Of a stretch of 64,000 nucleotides of DNA, positions 9,721-17,846 are shown in pieces (the stretch's first letter is position 1; the number at the start of each line of letters is the position of its first letter). The notes beneath the pieces are model-generated. The model searched no databases. It saw nothing but the letters and a program-made list of their open reading frames with translations, and was not told the DNA's origin. Made by a program: the position numbers and the translations under genes. The DNA is from Nocardia cyriacigeorgica (GTDB taxonomy: Bacteria; Actinomycetota; Actinomycetes; Mycobacteriales; Mycobacteriaceae), in NCBI RefSeq assembly GCF_010858045.1, contig NZ_JAAGVC010000010.1, positions 1 to 64,000 of the forward strand. Reading direction: 5' to 3'.

Positions 9721-10137
9721 TCACGCCACCGAACCCGCTGCATCGAGGATCGCCGCATCCCAGCGGCCGCGCGAGGCGAGCACCTCGCTTCGATATCGGG
9801 CAGACCAGGCCGCGACCGCCTCCAATACCGAGAGCAGGCTGCGGCCCATCGGCGTCAACGCGTATTCGACTTGGACCGGAACCGTCGGATACACCGTTCG
9901 CGCGATCAGGCCGTCGCGTTCGAGCTTGCGCAGTGTCACCGTCAGCATGCGCTGTGAGATTCCCGGCACCCGCCGATGCAGTTGCAGGAACCGGCGGGTG
10001 TCGACGGTGAGCTCGGCGATCACCAGCACGGTCCATTTGTCGCCGATGCCGCTGAGGACATCACGAACGTCGCAGGCCACTTGGTATCCGGTCACCATCC
10101 GCGGCGCATCGGGTGCTTGTCGGAGCATCGTTTCCAT
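9721..10137 (-). CDS. HxlR family transcriptional regulator
   Basis: 138 aa winged helix-turn-helix protein. The family signature is clear: an N-terminal cysteine (VACDVRDVLSGIGDKWTVLVI, Cys near 22), then RFLQLHRRVPGISQRMLTVTLRKLERDGLI and a basic/aromatic wing (VEYALTPMGRSLL). HxlR proteins often sense aldehydes or redox state through that cysteine. It starts 13 bases after the stop of the carboxymuconolactone-decarboxylase-like gene, so the two form an operon and the regulator probably controls it. Confidence 0.9.
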   Translation of the reverse strand: METMLRQAPDAPRMVTGYQVACDVRDVLSGIGDKWTVLVIAELTVDTRRFLQLHRRVPGISQRMLTVTLRKLERDGLIARTVYPTVPVQVEYALTPMGRSLLSVLEAVAAWSARYRSEVLASRGRWDAAILDAAGSVA

Positions 10138-10150
10138 TCCTGTCGAGCAG

Positions 10151-10615
10151 TCACATTCGCCGGTCCGCCCCGCACGGCGGTGCGGTCCTGGTGGCGAGGC
10201 ACATCCGATCCCGCGCGTTCGCGAGGGCGATGATCATGATCAGATTGCCGAGGTTGTACGGCCCGAGCAGGCGTTCGGCCGCACCGAAGGTGTCATCGGG
10301 CACTTCGAATCCGGGCAGCACGGTCAGCGTTTCCGCGAGCGCGAGCGCGGCACGTTCGGTGTCGGAGTACAGCTGTGCATCGCGCCAGCCCGCCAGTTGG
10401 TTGAGCCGCTGCTGGGTTTCCCCGCCGGCCAGCGCAGCACGGGTGTGCACATCGAGGTGATAGGCGCAGGCGTTGAGCTGTGAAATCCGGATCCGGACCA
10501 GTTCCTTGAGCCGAGCGTCCGCCCAGCCCTCGCATTGCAGCACGAGTTCGAGCTCGGCGATCAGCTCGAAGGCGCGCGGTGACACGGCCGTCAGATCGAG
10601 CCGCGGTCTGTACAT
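10151..10615 (-). CDS. carboxymuconolactone decarboxylase / AhpD-like protein
   Basis: 154 aa from ATG 10615; a longer frame to 10690 has no typical N-terminus. The core ELVRIRISQLNACAYHLDVH shows the AhpD-like helix. The usual C-x-x-C-x-x-x-H is C-A-Y-H-L-D-V-H here, so the second cysteine is histidine. That argues against an AhpD-type disulfide peroxidase and for the non-redox branch of the family. It is the first gene of an operon with HxlR and divergent from a LysR regulator. Confidence 0.85.
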   Translation of the reverse strand: MYRPRLDLTAVSPRAFELIAELELVLQCEGWADARLKELVRIRISQLNACAYHLDVHTRAALAGGETQQRLNQLAGWRDAQLYSDTERAALALAETLTVLPGFEVPDDTFGAAERLLGPYNLGNLIMIIALANARDRMCLATRTAPPCGADRRM

Positions 10616-10696
10616 GGGTCCATCCTCACCGTCCGGGTACGGCACAAGCTTGCGGTGCGCGCCCGGCCGTAACAACGGCCATCTGCTCACCCATCA

Positions 10697-10711
10697 GTAA
10701 GCTGCGTTTAC
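10697..10711. promoter_or_regulatory. putative LysR operator (T-N11-A dyad)
   Basis: GTAA-N7-TTAC dyad containing the T-N11-A core (T 10698, A 10710). It lies in the divergent region between the CMD gene and the LysR gene. Position fits autoregulation and control of the CMD/HxlR operon. Confidence 0.45.
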
Positions 10712-10729
10712 CGATCGAGAGGGTTCCGG

Positions 10730-11638
10730 ATGGATTGGCAGGAGTTGGAGGCGTTCCTGACGCTGTCGGATGAACTCCATTTCGGTCGGACCGCCGAGCG
10801 GCTGTTCGTGTCGAGGGCTCGGATAAGCCAACTGATCAAAGCCTTGGAACGGCGGGTGGGCGCGCCGCTGTTCGAGCGGACCAGTCGCAGCGTGGTACTC
10901 ACCCCGATCGGTCACCAGCTGCGCGAGGATCTCACCCCGCACTTCGCCGGCGTCCAACGATCCATCGACCGGGCCGCCGATGCCGCTCGCGGCGGCATAC
11001 TGCGCCTCGGATTCTCCAGCCCGAGGGCCAGCGAGCTGGTCGCCAAAATCATGGCCGAGTTCCGGACTCGGCATACCGACTGTGCTGTCGAGATCCGTGA
11101 AGTGCACCTATCCGATCGCTTCGGGTCGCTGCGCCGCGGCGAACTCGACGTGCAGCTCATCGAATTCCCCGTCGACGAACCCGATCTCGTGTCCGGGCCG
11201 GTCCTGTTCAGTGACGAACGGGTGGTGGCCGTGTCCGATTCGCATCGCCTCGCCCGGCAGGAGACGGTCGAGCTCGAAGACCTCGCCGGGGAAACCGTGC
11301 TCCTGATCGCGGGCATGCCCGGCTACTTCGCCGATCGACTCATCCCCGCGAGCACTCCCAGCGGCCGGCCGATCCACCGCAGGCCGGCCACTGCCTACTG
11401 GCAGGAGCTGCTCACGCTGGTGGCGGCGGGCCACGGCGTCACCATATGCGCGGCACAGGGTGCGCGTTACTACGCGCGCCCCGACCTGGTGTACCGTCCG
11501 CTGGCCGATGCCGCGCCGCTGGAATACGGATTGGTGTGGTCGGCCGTGGGAATCGGGCCGATGGGCCGGGAATTCGCACGGCTGGGGATCGAGAAGTTCG
11601 CGGCACCGGCGACCGGCACGCCGAGGCCGACGCGCTGA
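10730..11638 (+). CDS. LysR family transcriptional regulator
   Basis: 302 aa. The N-terminal winged HTH (1-62: LEAFLTLSDELHFGRTAERL, then SQLIKALERRVGAPLFERTSR) is canonical. The periplasmic-binding-like effector domain (about 92-290) follows. The opening residues resemble LysR proteins that govern small-molecule oxidation or export genes. It is divergent from the CMD/HxlR operon, the classic arrangement for its target. ATG 10730 has AGAGGG seven bases upstream. Confidence 0.92.
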   Translation: MDWQELEAFLTLSDELHFGRTAERLFVSRARISQLIKALERRVGAPLFERTSRSVVLTPIGHQLREDLTPHFAGVQRSIDRAADAARGGILRLGFSSPRASELVAKIMAEFRTRHTDCAVEIREVHLSDRFGSLRRGELDVQLIEFPVDEPDLVSGPVLFSDERVVAVSDSHRLARQETVELEDLAGETVLLIAGMPGYFADRLIPASTPSGRPIHRRPATAYWQELLTLVAAGHGVTICAAQGARYYARPDLVYRPLADAAPLEYGLVWSAVGIGPMGREFARLGIEKFAAPATGTPRPTR

Positions 11639-11695
11639 CGCGTGCGGGCGCGGTCGACTAGGCTCACCGGCACATGGCGAGATGGGGGGGTTCCG

Positions 11696-12604
11696 ATGAA
11701 GAGCAAGTACACCAGCTCCTGGCGAGTACGCGGTGCGGTGATCGCGCTCGCCGCGGGTTCTGCGCTGCTCACCGGATGCGATGTCTCCGGGCAGGCGGTA
11801 CCGGAGTCGACTGTGACGACGGCCCCGTCGACGACGCAAGCGCCGCCCGGCATACCGGTGGTCCTGACCGCACAGACCGCCGACGGCACACCGCCGACAC
11901 CGGAAACCATGAGCGCAGCCAGGCAGATCATTCTGTGGCGCGCCGAGGGCATGCGGCTGCCGGGCACGACCGTCACGATCAAAGATGACACCCTGGTGGT
12001 CACCGTCCCCGACGACGACGGCGCGGCAGCGCGCAGGCTCGCACACACCGGCAAGCTGACGGTGCGGCCGGTCCTCACCGCGGTGCCGACGGCCGGCTCC
12101 GGCAGCGCCCCGGCCCCACCGGCAACCGACCCGATCACCGCCAAGATCACCAGGCAGAGCAGTGATCCCGCGATTCAGCAGCAGGCGATCGCCGCGCTCG
12201 ACTGCGGCGCGGCCGATCCGCTGCGCAGCGCGGACGACCCGGCGCTACCACTGGTGACCTGTGCCGCCGACGGCACCGAAGTGCTGCTGCTCGGCCCCTC
12301 GGTGCTCGACAATCGCGGCATCTCGGATGCGAAGACCCGCCCCGAACCCGGATCGGACCGGCACTCGATCGAGGTGACGTTCACCAGGGATGCCACCGAG
12401 GTGTTCGCGGATTTCACCACCGAAAACATCAACAGGCGAGCGGCTTTCGTCGTCGACACCGAGGTCGTCAGCGCCCCGATGATCATGTCGCCCTCGCCCG
12501 GCGGATCCACGCTGATCTCCGGGAACTTCACCGCCGAATCGGCCGAGGAGCTGGCCAACTCGCTGCGCTTCGGTGACCTCCCGGTGCCCTTCACCGAACG
12601 CTAG
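11696..12604 (+). CDS. lipoprotein with SecD P1-head-like domain
   Basis: 302 aa from ATG 11696 (GGGGGGG site). A lipobox LLTGC puts the acylated cysteine near residue 25; a Thr/Pro-rich linker follows. The rest resembles the SecD/SecDF first periplasmic domain: the ARQIILWRAEGMRLPGTTV region, and near the end ENINRRAAFVVDTEVVSAPMI then ISGNFTAESAEELANSLRFG, which mirrors SecD's 'G..F...EA..LA..LR.G' stretch. The SecD membrane part is absent, so this is an exported, membrane-tethered domain only. Such proteins occur in actinobacteria without a known role. The TAG stop overlaps that of the converging gene. Confidence 0.75.
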   Translation: MKSKYTSSWRVRGAVIALAAGSALLTGCDVSGQAVPESTVTTAPSTTQAPPGIPVVLTAQTADGTPPTPETMSAARQIILWRAEGMRLPGTTVTIKDDTLVVTVPDDDGAAARRLAHTGKLTVRPVLTAVPTAGSGSAPAPPATDPITAKITRQSSDPAIQQQAIAALDCGAADPLRSADDPALPLVTCAADGTEVLLLGPSVLDNRGISDAKTRPEPGSDRHSIEVTFTRDATEVFADFTTENINRRAAFVVDTEVVSAPMIMSPSPGGSTLISGNFTAESAEELANSLRFGDLPVPFTER

Positions 12605-13383
12605 GTCTGTTCACCGGTCCCGGCCCGCCCGCGCTCCGCGATGCCCGCACGAATCCGCGCGATGAGGTCGTCGAGGCGATCCTGATGGGCGCCGGCCCAG
12701 TAGACGCGCCCGCAGCCGCGGCACTGCCGGAAGGTGTCGTAGTAGCGCAGGGTGAGCGGGGGCAGCCGAGCGGCGACGTCGCGTTTGTCGACATCGTCGA
12801 GCAGGTCGCCGCAGCGCACACACCGGGTGAGCGGAGCGAGGCGGTCGGCGAGATCGAGCCGGGTGATCACTTCGAGGATCTGGTCCACCGGCCGGTCCGC
12901 GCGCACGAACACCCCATGGGTGACGATGCGCCGCGCGAGCAGTCCCCTGTCGCGGGTGAGCAGGATGCGGTGCTCGGCGGCCGAGATCTGGGCCAGTTCG
13001 GCGTCGTCGGCGTCGAATTCGCAGCGGATGTCGAGCCCCATCAACCGCATCAGCCGGGCCAGGCCGCCGAGGTTGACGTCGACGAGGAAGCGCGGTTCAC
13101 GCAGCGGTCGGGGCCGCACCCGGGTCAGCGATCCGATATCGAGGGTCTCGAACATCGGATACACCGCCAGCCGGTCACCCGGACGCGGGCGATGCCCGAA
13201 ATCGGCCGATTCGCCGTTGACCAGCAGCAGATCGATCTCGGTATGCGGCACACCCGCCGCTTCCACCACATCCTTGACCGTCTGATGCGGGCGCACCGGC
13301 CGCCACAGCATCCGGTGCCGCGCCGGTGCCGGTAGGAAGTCGTTCAGCTCGGCGTATACGCGCAGTTCGACACCTGCGGTCAT
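12601..13383 (-). CDS. ubiquitin-like / Mut7-C PIN-type RNase with zinc ribbon
   Basis: 260 aa from ATG 13383. Residues 1-80 form a MoaD/ThiS-like beta-grasp (ELRVYAELNDFLPAPAR ... RPGDRLAVYPMFE). Residues 95-175 carry the Mut7-C PIN-like fold with acidic residues FLVDVNLGGLAR and ILLTRDRGLL. The end holds a four-cysteine zinc ribbon (CVRCGDLL ... CRGCGRVYW). The ubiquitin-like/Mut7-C fusion is a known prokaryotic architecture, thought to act in RNA metabolism, but is poorly characterised. It begins 13 bases after the MBL-fold gene, so they are co-transcribed. Confidence 0.85.
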   Translation of the reverse strand: MTAGVELRVYAELNDFLPAPARHRMLWRPVRPHQTVKDVVEAAGVPHTEIDLLLVNGESADFGHRPRPGDRLAVYPMFETLDIGSLTRVRPRPLREPRFLVDVNLGGLARLMRLMGLDIRCEFDADDAELAQISAAEHRILLTRDRGLLARRIVTHGVFVRADRPVDQILEVITRLDLADRLAPLTRCVRCGDLLDDVDKRDVAARLPPLTLRYYDTFRQCRGCGRVYWAGAHQDRLDDLIARIRAGIAERGRAGTGEQT

Positions 13384-13396
13384 AGCGCCATTGTCG

Positions 13397-14113
13397 TCAG
13401 GCGGCCAGCCGTTGCTCGTAATCCTGGGCCAGTGCGCGCAGGGCCGTCGCGCCGTCGCCGACGAAACTCGACCCGTGCATGATCGCCAGGGTGGTCGGCC
13501 GCAGCTCCGCGAGCCGGTACAGCGCGGCGGGGACGGCCGGGCCGAGCGAGGTCGCATGGAAGACGTCCTCAGCCACCGTGGCAGGCTCCACCAGGTCGGC
13601 GGAGGTCAGTGCGGGCCCCTTGCCGAGCTGGCTCATCAGATCGCCGCAGAACAGCACGCCGGTGGTCTGCTCGTAGAGCACCCGCGCCTCCCAGTTGTGC
13701 GGGGCGTGCGGGGTATCGAAGTGCTGGATGCGGCGACCGCCGATATCGAGCACCTCGCCGTCGGCCATCCGGCGCGGCAGCCTGTCGGCCATATCGTCGA
13801 TGGAGACCTCGCATCCCAGTTCACCGTGGGCGACCTGAGCGTTCGGAGCGGCCGCGAGGAACAGATTCATGGCGCCGCATTCGTCGGCCTCCACGTGACC
13901 GAAGGTGATCCAGCGCAACTGCTCGACCGGTCTTATCCGCTCGATCTGCGCCGATACCAGCGGGAACAGCGCCCGCATTCCGCAGTGGAACAGCAGTGGT
14001 TCCTCGGCGTCGACGAAGAACTGATTGAAGGTGAAACCGGCGGGCCCGGCCTCAGGAATATATGTCGAGATGCGATAGATGCCGTCCGCGATCTCGTCGG
14101 TGTGGGTATCCAT
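13397..14113 (-). CDS. MBL-fold metallo-hydrolase, flavodiiron-like oxygen-binding type
   Basis: 238 aa from ATG 14113 (AGGGGA site). Metal-binding pattern FGHVEADECGAMN corresponds to H-x-E-x-D-E, the variant seen in flavodiiron (ODP) MBL domains, rather than H-x-H-x-D-H. Further ligands are probably in TPHAPHNWEA, FCGDLM and IMHGSSF. No flavodoxin domain is fused. A di-iron oxygen- or NO-handling role is possible, but hydrolase activity cannot be excluded. First gene of an operon with the Mut7-C protein. Confidence 0.82.
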   Translation of the reverse strand: MDTHTDEIADGIYRISTYIPEAGPAGFTFNQFFVDAEEPLLFHCGMRALFPLVSAQIERIRPVEQLRWITFGHVEADECGAMNLFLAAAPNAQVAHGELGCEVSIDDMADRLPRRMADGEVLDIGGRRIQHFDTPHAPHNWEARVLYEQTTGVLFCGDLMSQLGKGPALTSADLVEPATVAEDVFHATSLGPAVPAALYRLAELRPTTLAIMHGSSFVGDGATALRALAQDYEQRLAA

Positions 14114-14359
14114 AACCGAATCCCCTGCTAGTACCGGCCCCCCGCTGCATAACACGCGCGTCGAACACCGGTCTCGCAGTTTACTCGCGAATACCGCGCA
14201 TCGGAATGTCCTTCGAACAGGTATTCGGCCGGTTGCCGGCGCCGCCCCCTACACGAGCTTGCTGAAGAGGGATTCAGGTTGCTTCAGGCTGGCTTCAGCC
14301 GCGGCTGCGAGTGTTACCGGCATCTTCGAATCAGCAGCCCGCCCTGGAGGTTTCGTCCG

Positions 14360-15064
14360 ATGTTCTTGCGCAAGATCGCTGCCGTGTCCACCCTGGCCAT
14401 CGCGGCCACCGTCCTCACGGTCGGGCCCGCCGGTGCGGACCCGCACACCCCGGCAGCGGTGAACTACACCGCGACCACCAGCCCCTCCAACACCGTCATC
14501 AGCATCGATTCGGGATCGCTCAGCACCGAGGGCGGGATCTTCGCGATCAAGGCCGAGGACGGCACCGTGCTGGCGGGTACACCACTGCAGTTCCGAGTCG
14601 ACGATTTCCTCTTCCCGATCGCCGCCGAAATCAACGACAAGACCGCGACCCTCACCCCGCGCTTCGACCTCGAGCACGCGGTCTACCAGCCGGTGGCGCT
14701 GCCGTTCGAAGATCAGGCGAACTGGAAGACCCCCTACGACCGCGAGGTGGCGGCCTTCACTCGGCTGAAGGACACGATCGCCACCGGCGCCTCGATCGGC
14801 ACCATGGTCGGCGGCATCGGTGGTGGCGTCGTCGGCTGCATCCTCGGCGGTATCGCGGGGGCGACGGTAGCGGCGGCGACGATCGTCGGCATGTTCGGCC
14901 CGTTCATCCCGGCCGCCGCTGTCGGCTGCCTCGGCGGCATCATCGCGATCGGCGCGCTGGGCACCCTCGCGGGCCAGCTGCTGGTGACCGCGCCGGTGGC
15001 CATCGCGGCGCTGGCCCAGTACTTCACCACGATCAACCAGCCGTTCACCCCGCGCACGAAGTAG
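14360..15064 (+). CDS. secreted glycine-zipper protein, paralog 2
   Basis: 234 aa from ATG 14360 (CTGGAGG, 9 bases upstream). Signal peptide about 1-26 (TVLTVGPAGADP). The domain order equals that of 3585-4298, with near-identical blocks: DGTVLAGTPLQFRVDDF, HAVYQPVALPFEDQAN, GGVVGCILGGIAGATVAAAT and FGPFIPAAAVGCLGG. The tail also matches (YFTTINQPF). The two differ most in the first 60 residues. The hydrophobic half has several G-x-x-x-G and paired Cys in equal positions. The gene is monocistronic, divergent from the MBL gene. Function unknown. Confidence 0.85.
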   Translation: MFLRKIAAVSTLAIAATVLTVGPAGADPHTPAAVNYTATTSPSNTVISIDSGSLSTEGGIFAIKAEDGTVLAGTPLQFRVDDFLFPIAAEINDKTATLTPRFDLEHAVYQPVALPFEDQANWKTPYDREVAAFTRLKDTIATGASIGTMVGGIGGGVVGCILGGIAGATVAAATIVGMFGPFIPAAAVGCLGGIIAIGALGTLAGQLLVTAPVAIAALAQYFTTINQPFTPRTK

Positions 15065-15073
15065 ACGACCGGT

Positions 15074-16066
15074 TCAGGGCTCGCGAACGCCGTCGGTTGC
15101 CGCCTCCACATCGGCCGCCGGCGGCTCACCCGGTTCATCCGGGGGCGGCGGCCGGTGCCGTTCCCATGCCCGCGCGAGCAGGATCGTCACCCCGACATAC
15201 GCCCAGCCGAGCAGCACGTCGATGGTGTAGTGCTCGCCGCCGTAGATCAGCGTGAACGCCATCGCAGGCGGGTACAGCGCCAGGATCACCCGGAACCATC
15301 TCGGGGCGTACGGCCACAGCGCCACCGTCACCATCAGCGAGAACGCGGCATGCAGCGAAGGCAGCGCGGCGACCAGATTGCCCTGCGCTTCCAGCCAATC
15401 GGCGCTCGTATCGAACGAGACCATGCCGAAGCCGAAGCCGCTGACCCGGCCGACCTCCTCGTCGATCACGCCCTCGCGCGAGGCGTACCAGGGCGGCGCG
15501 GCGGGCACCAGGATGTAGGTGAGCAGGCCGAGATACGACAGCAGCACGATGCGGCGCATGTACTTCGACCAGCGCCCGCGCGACTGCACATAGAAGATGG
15601 CGGCCACCAGCCACGGGACGATGAAATGGCTGGTGTAGACGATGCCGGTGAGAACCGACCACCACGGCCGCTGGTCGCCGGTCATCAGCTGCTGCTGCAG
15701 CCAGACCGTCGGTATCGTGCCGCCGAACAGCCAGCTCTCGGCCGAGACCAACTCCTCGACCCGCACCGGCATGCCGAGTTTGTCGGCGATGCCGCGGGTG
15801 TGGTCGTACACCACGAGCGCCGCGATCAACGGTACCCAGTCGATCAGGATCCGCAGATGCTCGCGCCACGGCCGATAGGGGTTGAAGGCCGCGATGCCGA
15901 CCATGATCCACGCGGCCTGATAGATGCGATCGGTGGGTATGCCGAAGACGATGCTGACGACGGCCAAGGCCGCCAGGTACCCGCACCAGACCCCACTACG
16001 AAACAGTCGCCGCGCCGGTCGCTGCTGTTGTTGCGAGACCGGAGCGTCCGCCGTTGGCACGCCCAT
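15074..16066 (-). CDS. PAP2 / inositol-phosphorylceramide-synthase-like membrane phosphatase
   Basis: 330 aa, about six TM helices. The PAP2 motifs are present as LPSLHAAFS (motif 2) and GGEHYTIDVLLGW (motif 3, catalytic His and Asp). The N-terminal K-x6-RP motif is not obvious, as in the PAP2_3 / AUR1-like group. These proteins dephosphorylate lipid phosphates or transfer phospho-head groups at the membrane surface. The C-terminal tail is Pro/Glu-rich and cytoplasmic. It is convergent with the preceding secreted-protein gene (10 bases between stops). Confidence 0.85.
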   Translation of the reverse strand: MGVPTADAPVSQQQQRPARRLFRSGVWCGYLAALAVVSIVFGIPTDRIYQAAWIMVGIAAFNPYRPWREHLRILIDWVPLIAALVVYDHTRGIADKLGMPVRVEELVSAESWLFGGTIPTVWLQQQLMTGDQRPWWSVLTGIVYTSHFIVPWLVAAIFYVQSRGRWSKYMRRIVLLSYLGLLTYILVPAAPPWYASREGVIDEEVGRVSGFGFGMVSFDTSADWLEAQGNLVAALPSLHAAFSLMVTVALWPYAPRWFRVILALYPPAMAFTLIYGGEHYTIDVLLGWAYVGVTILLARAWERHRPPPPDEPGEPPAADVEAATDGVREP

Positions 16067-16244
16067 CTATCCAGTTTCCATGCACGACGCGGTTACCCGG
16101 ACGAGATCCGGCACGAGTCCGGCAGATGACACCCGAGTTAATTCGTTTGCTGAAGTGTTGCTGATTTCTTCGACAGCCGATACGGTCATGCCCGACGGGA
16201 GCAGCACGACTCCCATACCGTTCGCCTGGGACCGGGAGATTTCG

Positions 16245-16601
16245 ATGGGAAACACCGCCAATAGCTGCCACCGTGCCCGTGCCGGATGTGGCGGCATGAT
16301 CGCGGCCGACACCTCAGCGGTCGATTTGCTGGCCACCAAGCAGTTCACCGTCGACGGCGCGGCGGTGCGCGTGATGATCGGACGTCCCGAGCCGTACGCC
16401 ACCGGCCGCGGCTGGCGCTGCCGCATCCGCGTCGAACGCGGCACCTCCCGACTGGAACAGTCCCAAGTGGTGGCGCCCGATGAGATGTCGGTGGTGCGGC
16501 TGGCTTTGGAACTGGTCACCTCACGCCTCGGCATGAGCGAAACCCAGTTCTTCGAAGGCGCCACCGTCGGCCCCGGCGCGGTCGAGGCCACCGCCCGCTG
16601 A
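16245..16601 (+). CDS. small conserved hypothetical protein (DUF6968-like)
   Basis: 118 aa from ATG 16245, seven bases after GGGAG. Its core (KQFTVDGAAVRVMIGRPEPY, then a cysteine-containing strand WRCRIRV, then a C-terminal helix VVRLALELVTSRLG) follows the strand-strand-helix pattern of a widespread small actinobacterial family. That assignment is from memory and weak. The N-terminal 25 residues (with two Cys) may be untranslated if the start is ATG 16296 (MIAADTS). No functional clue from neighbours. Confidence 0.6.
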   Translation: MGNTANSCHRARAGCGGMIAADTSAVDLLATKQFTVDGAAVRVMIGRPEPYATGRGWRCRIRVERGTSRLEQSQVVAPDEMSVVRLALELVTSRLGMSETQFFEGATVGPGAVEATAR

Positions 16602-16608
16602 TCGCGCC

Positions 16609-17367
16609 TCATCCGGCGTGCTCGGCCAGGAAGTCGGCCCAGGTGCGCTTGCCCACGTCACAGCCGAAGACGAGATTGTCACCTGCCCGGTAGGCGCGCC
16701 CCATCGCGCCCGGCAGTCGAATCGGCAGCAGCAGCCGCCGTTTTCCGGTGACGCGCAGATACGCACGGGTGAGTTCGGACAGTTCGAGTACCTCGGGCCC
16801 GACCAGATCGCGCACCAGCCCCGCCGGCTCACCGAGAGTGAGTTCGACCAGCCGTTGCGCGACCTCGGCCGTCTCCACCGGCTGTGCCCGCAGCCCGCCG
16901 GGCGCGGGAATCACCGGTGATTTCGCCATCGCACGGACCACACCGAACAGCAGGTCGTGGAATTGCGCCGCCCGCAATGTCGTCCACGGGACACCCGAGC
17001 GCACCACGATCTGCTCGGCCGCCGCCTTCTGCCGGTAGTACCGCACCGGCAGCGAATCCGGCGCGGTGACCGAGATGTAGACGACGTGCCGCACGCCGGC
17101 ACCGGCCGCCGCCGTCATCAGGTTGCGGGTGCTGTCGGCATCGGTCTTGGCGTCACCGGCCAGATGCAGGATGGTGTCGGCGCCGGACACCGCGGCATCG
17201 ACACCCTCGTTCTTCAGCAGATCGCCGGTGACGTATTCGATGCCGTCGCGGATGCCGGGAGCGCGCCTGGTCAGCACCCGAAAGGGCACGCCTGCCTGAC
17301 GCAGCAGCGGCGTCACCTGACGTCCGAGGGTGCCGGTACCGCCGGTGAGCAAAATGTTCGAGGGCAT
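16609..17367 (-). CDS. NAD(P)-binding atypical SDR (NmrA/YwnB-like) oxidoreductase
   Basis: 252 aa from ATG 17367. The Rossmann motif ILLTGGTGTLGRQV (T-G-x-x-G-x-x-G) is at residues 4-17. Typical atypical-SDR segments follow: VTGDLL, ADTILHLAGDA, VYISVTAPDSLPVRYYRQKAAAE (Y and K of the active site) and WTTLRAAQFHDL. The later part resembles NAD(P)H-binding proteins that act as redox sensors or epimerase-like enzymes. Substrate unknown. It converges on the DUF6968-like gene with 7 bases between stops. Confidence 0.87.
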   Translation of the reverse strand: MPSNILLTGGTGTLGRQVTPLLRQAGVPFRVLTRRAPGIRDGIEYVTGDLLKNEGVDAAVSGADTILHLAGDAKTDADSTRNLMTAAAGAGVRHVVYISVTAPDSLPVRYYRQKAAAEQIVVRSGVPWTTLRAAQFHDLLFGVVRAMAKSPVIPAPGGLRAQPVETAEVAQRLVELTLGEPAGLVRDLVGPEVLELSELTRAYLRVTGKRRLLLPIRLPGAMGRAYRAGDNLVFGCDVGKRTWADFLAEHAG

Positions 17368-17552
17368 CGCCGTACTCCGTTCCGTCGCGTCACCGGGCGA
17401 ATGCCTACGGTGATCGGCAGTTCTTCGGTCTCTGTCTGGAGACGAGGGCGGGCGGCCGAATGTGACGGCCCGGCCGAACAGTGACCACCATCTCACCGAG
17501 GGTGCGAAAATCTCGGTAGGAAGTTCGCGCCCTATCGAGGGAGGTGGCGGCC

Positions 17553-17846
17553 ATGCGCTTCGACCCGGGTCGCGAAGTCGCGTTCACCGCAGCCACCGGC
17601 CCGAGCCACATCGAGGTCGCCTACCGCACCGAACCCGAGTTGGGCGACCTCGCCGTCGGCAGCTATCACACGGTGATCGCCCGACCCGCCCGCGACGGCG
17701 GTAGCGCCCTGCACGGCATCTGGGACAACAACGCGATCAGCGGCTCGGCGCGGTTCGGGTTGCTGATGATGCGGGCGGTGGGCCGCCCGTTCTTCACCAG
17801 GTACTACCGGCAGGTCTTCGATCAGCTCGCGGCGGGGAAACTCTGA
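17553..17846 (+). CDS. small hypothetical protein
   Basis: 97 aa from ATG 17553, eight bases after GAGGGAGG. The end (MMRAVGRPFFTRYYRQVFDQLAAGK) resembles the last helix of SRPBCC/polyketide-cyclase proteins, but at 97 residues a full fold is not present. Either it is a small independent protein or a shortened SRPBCC protein. Its stop touches the end of the convergent WS/DGAT-like gene. Divergent from the SDR gene. Confidence 0.6.
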   Translation: MRFDPGREVAFTAATGPSHIEVAYRTEPELGDLAVGSYHTVIARPARDGGSALHGIWDNNAISGSARFGLLMMRAVGRPFFTRYYRQVFDQLAAGKL

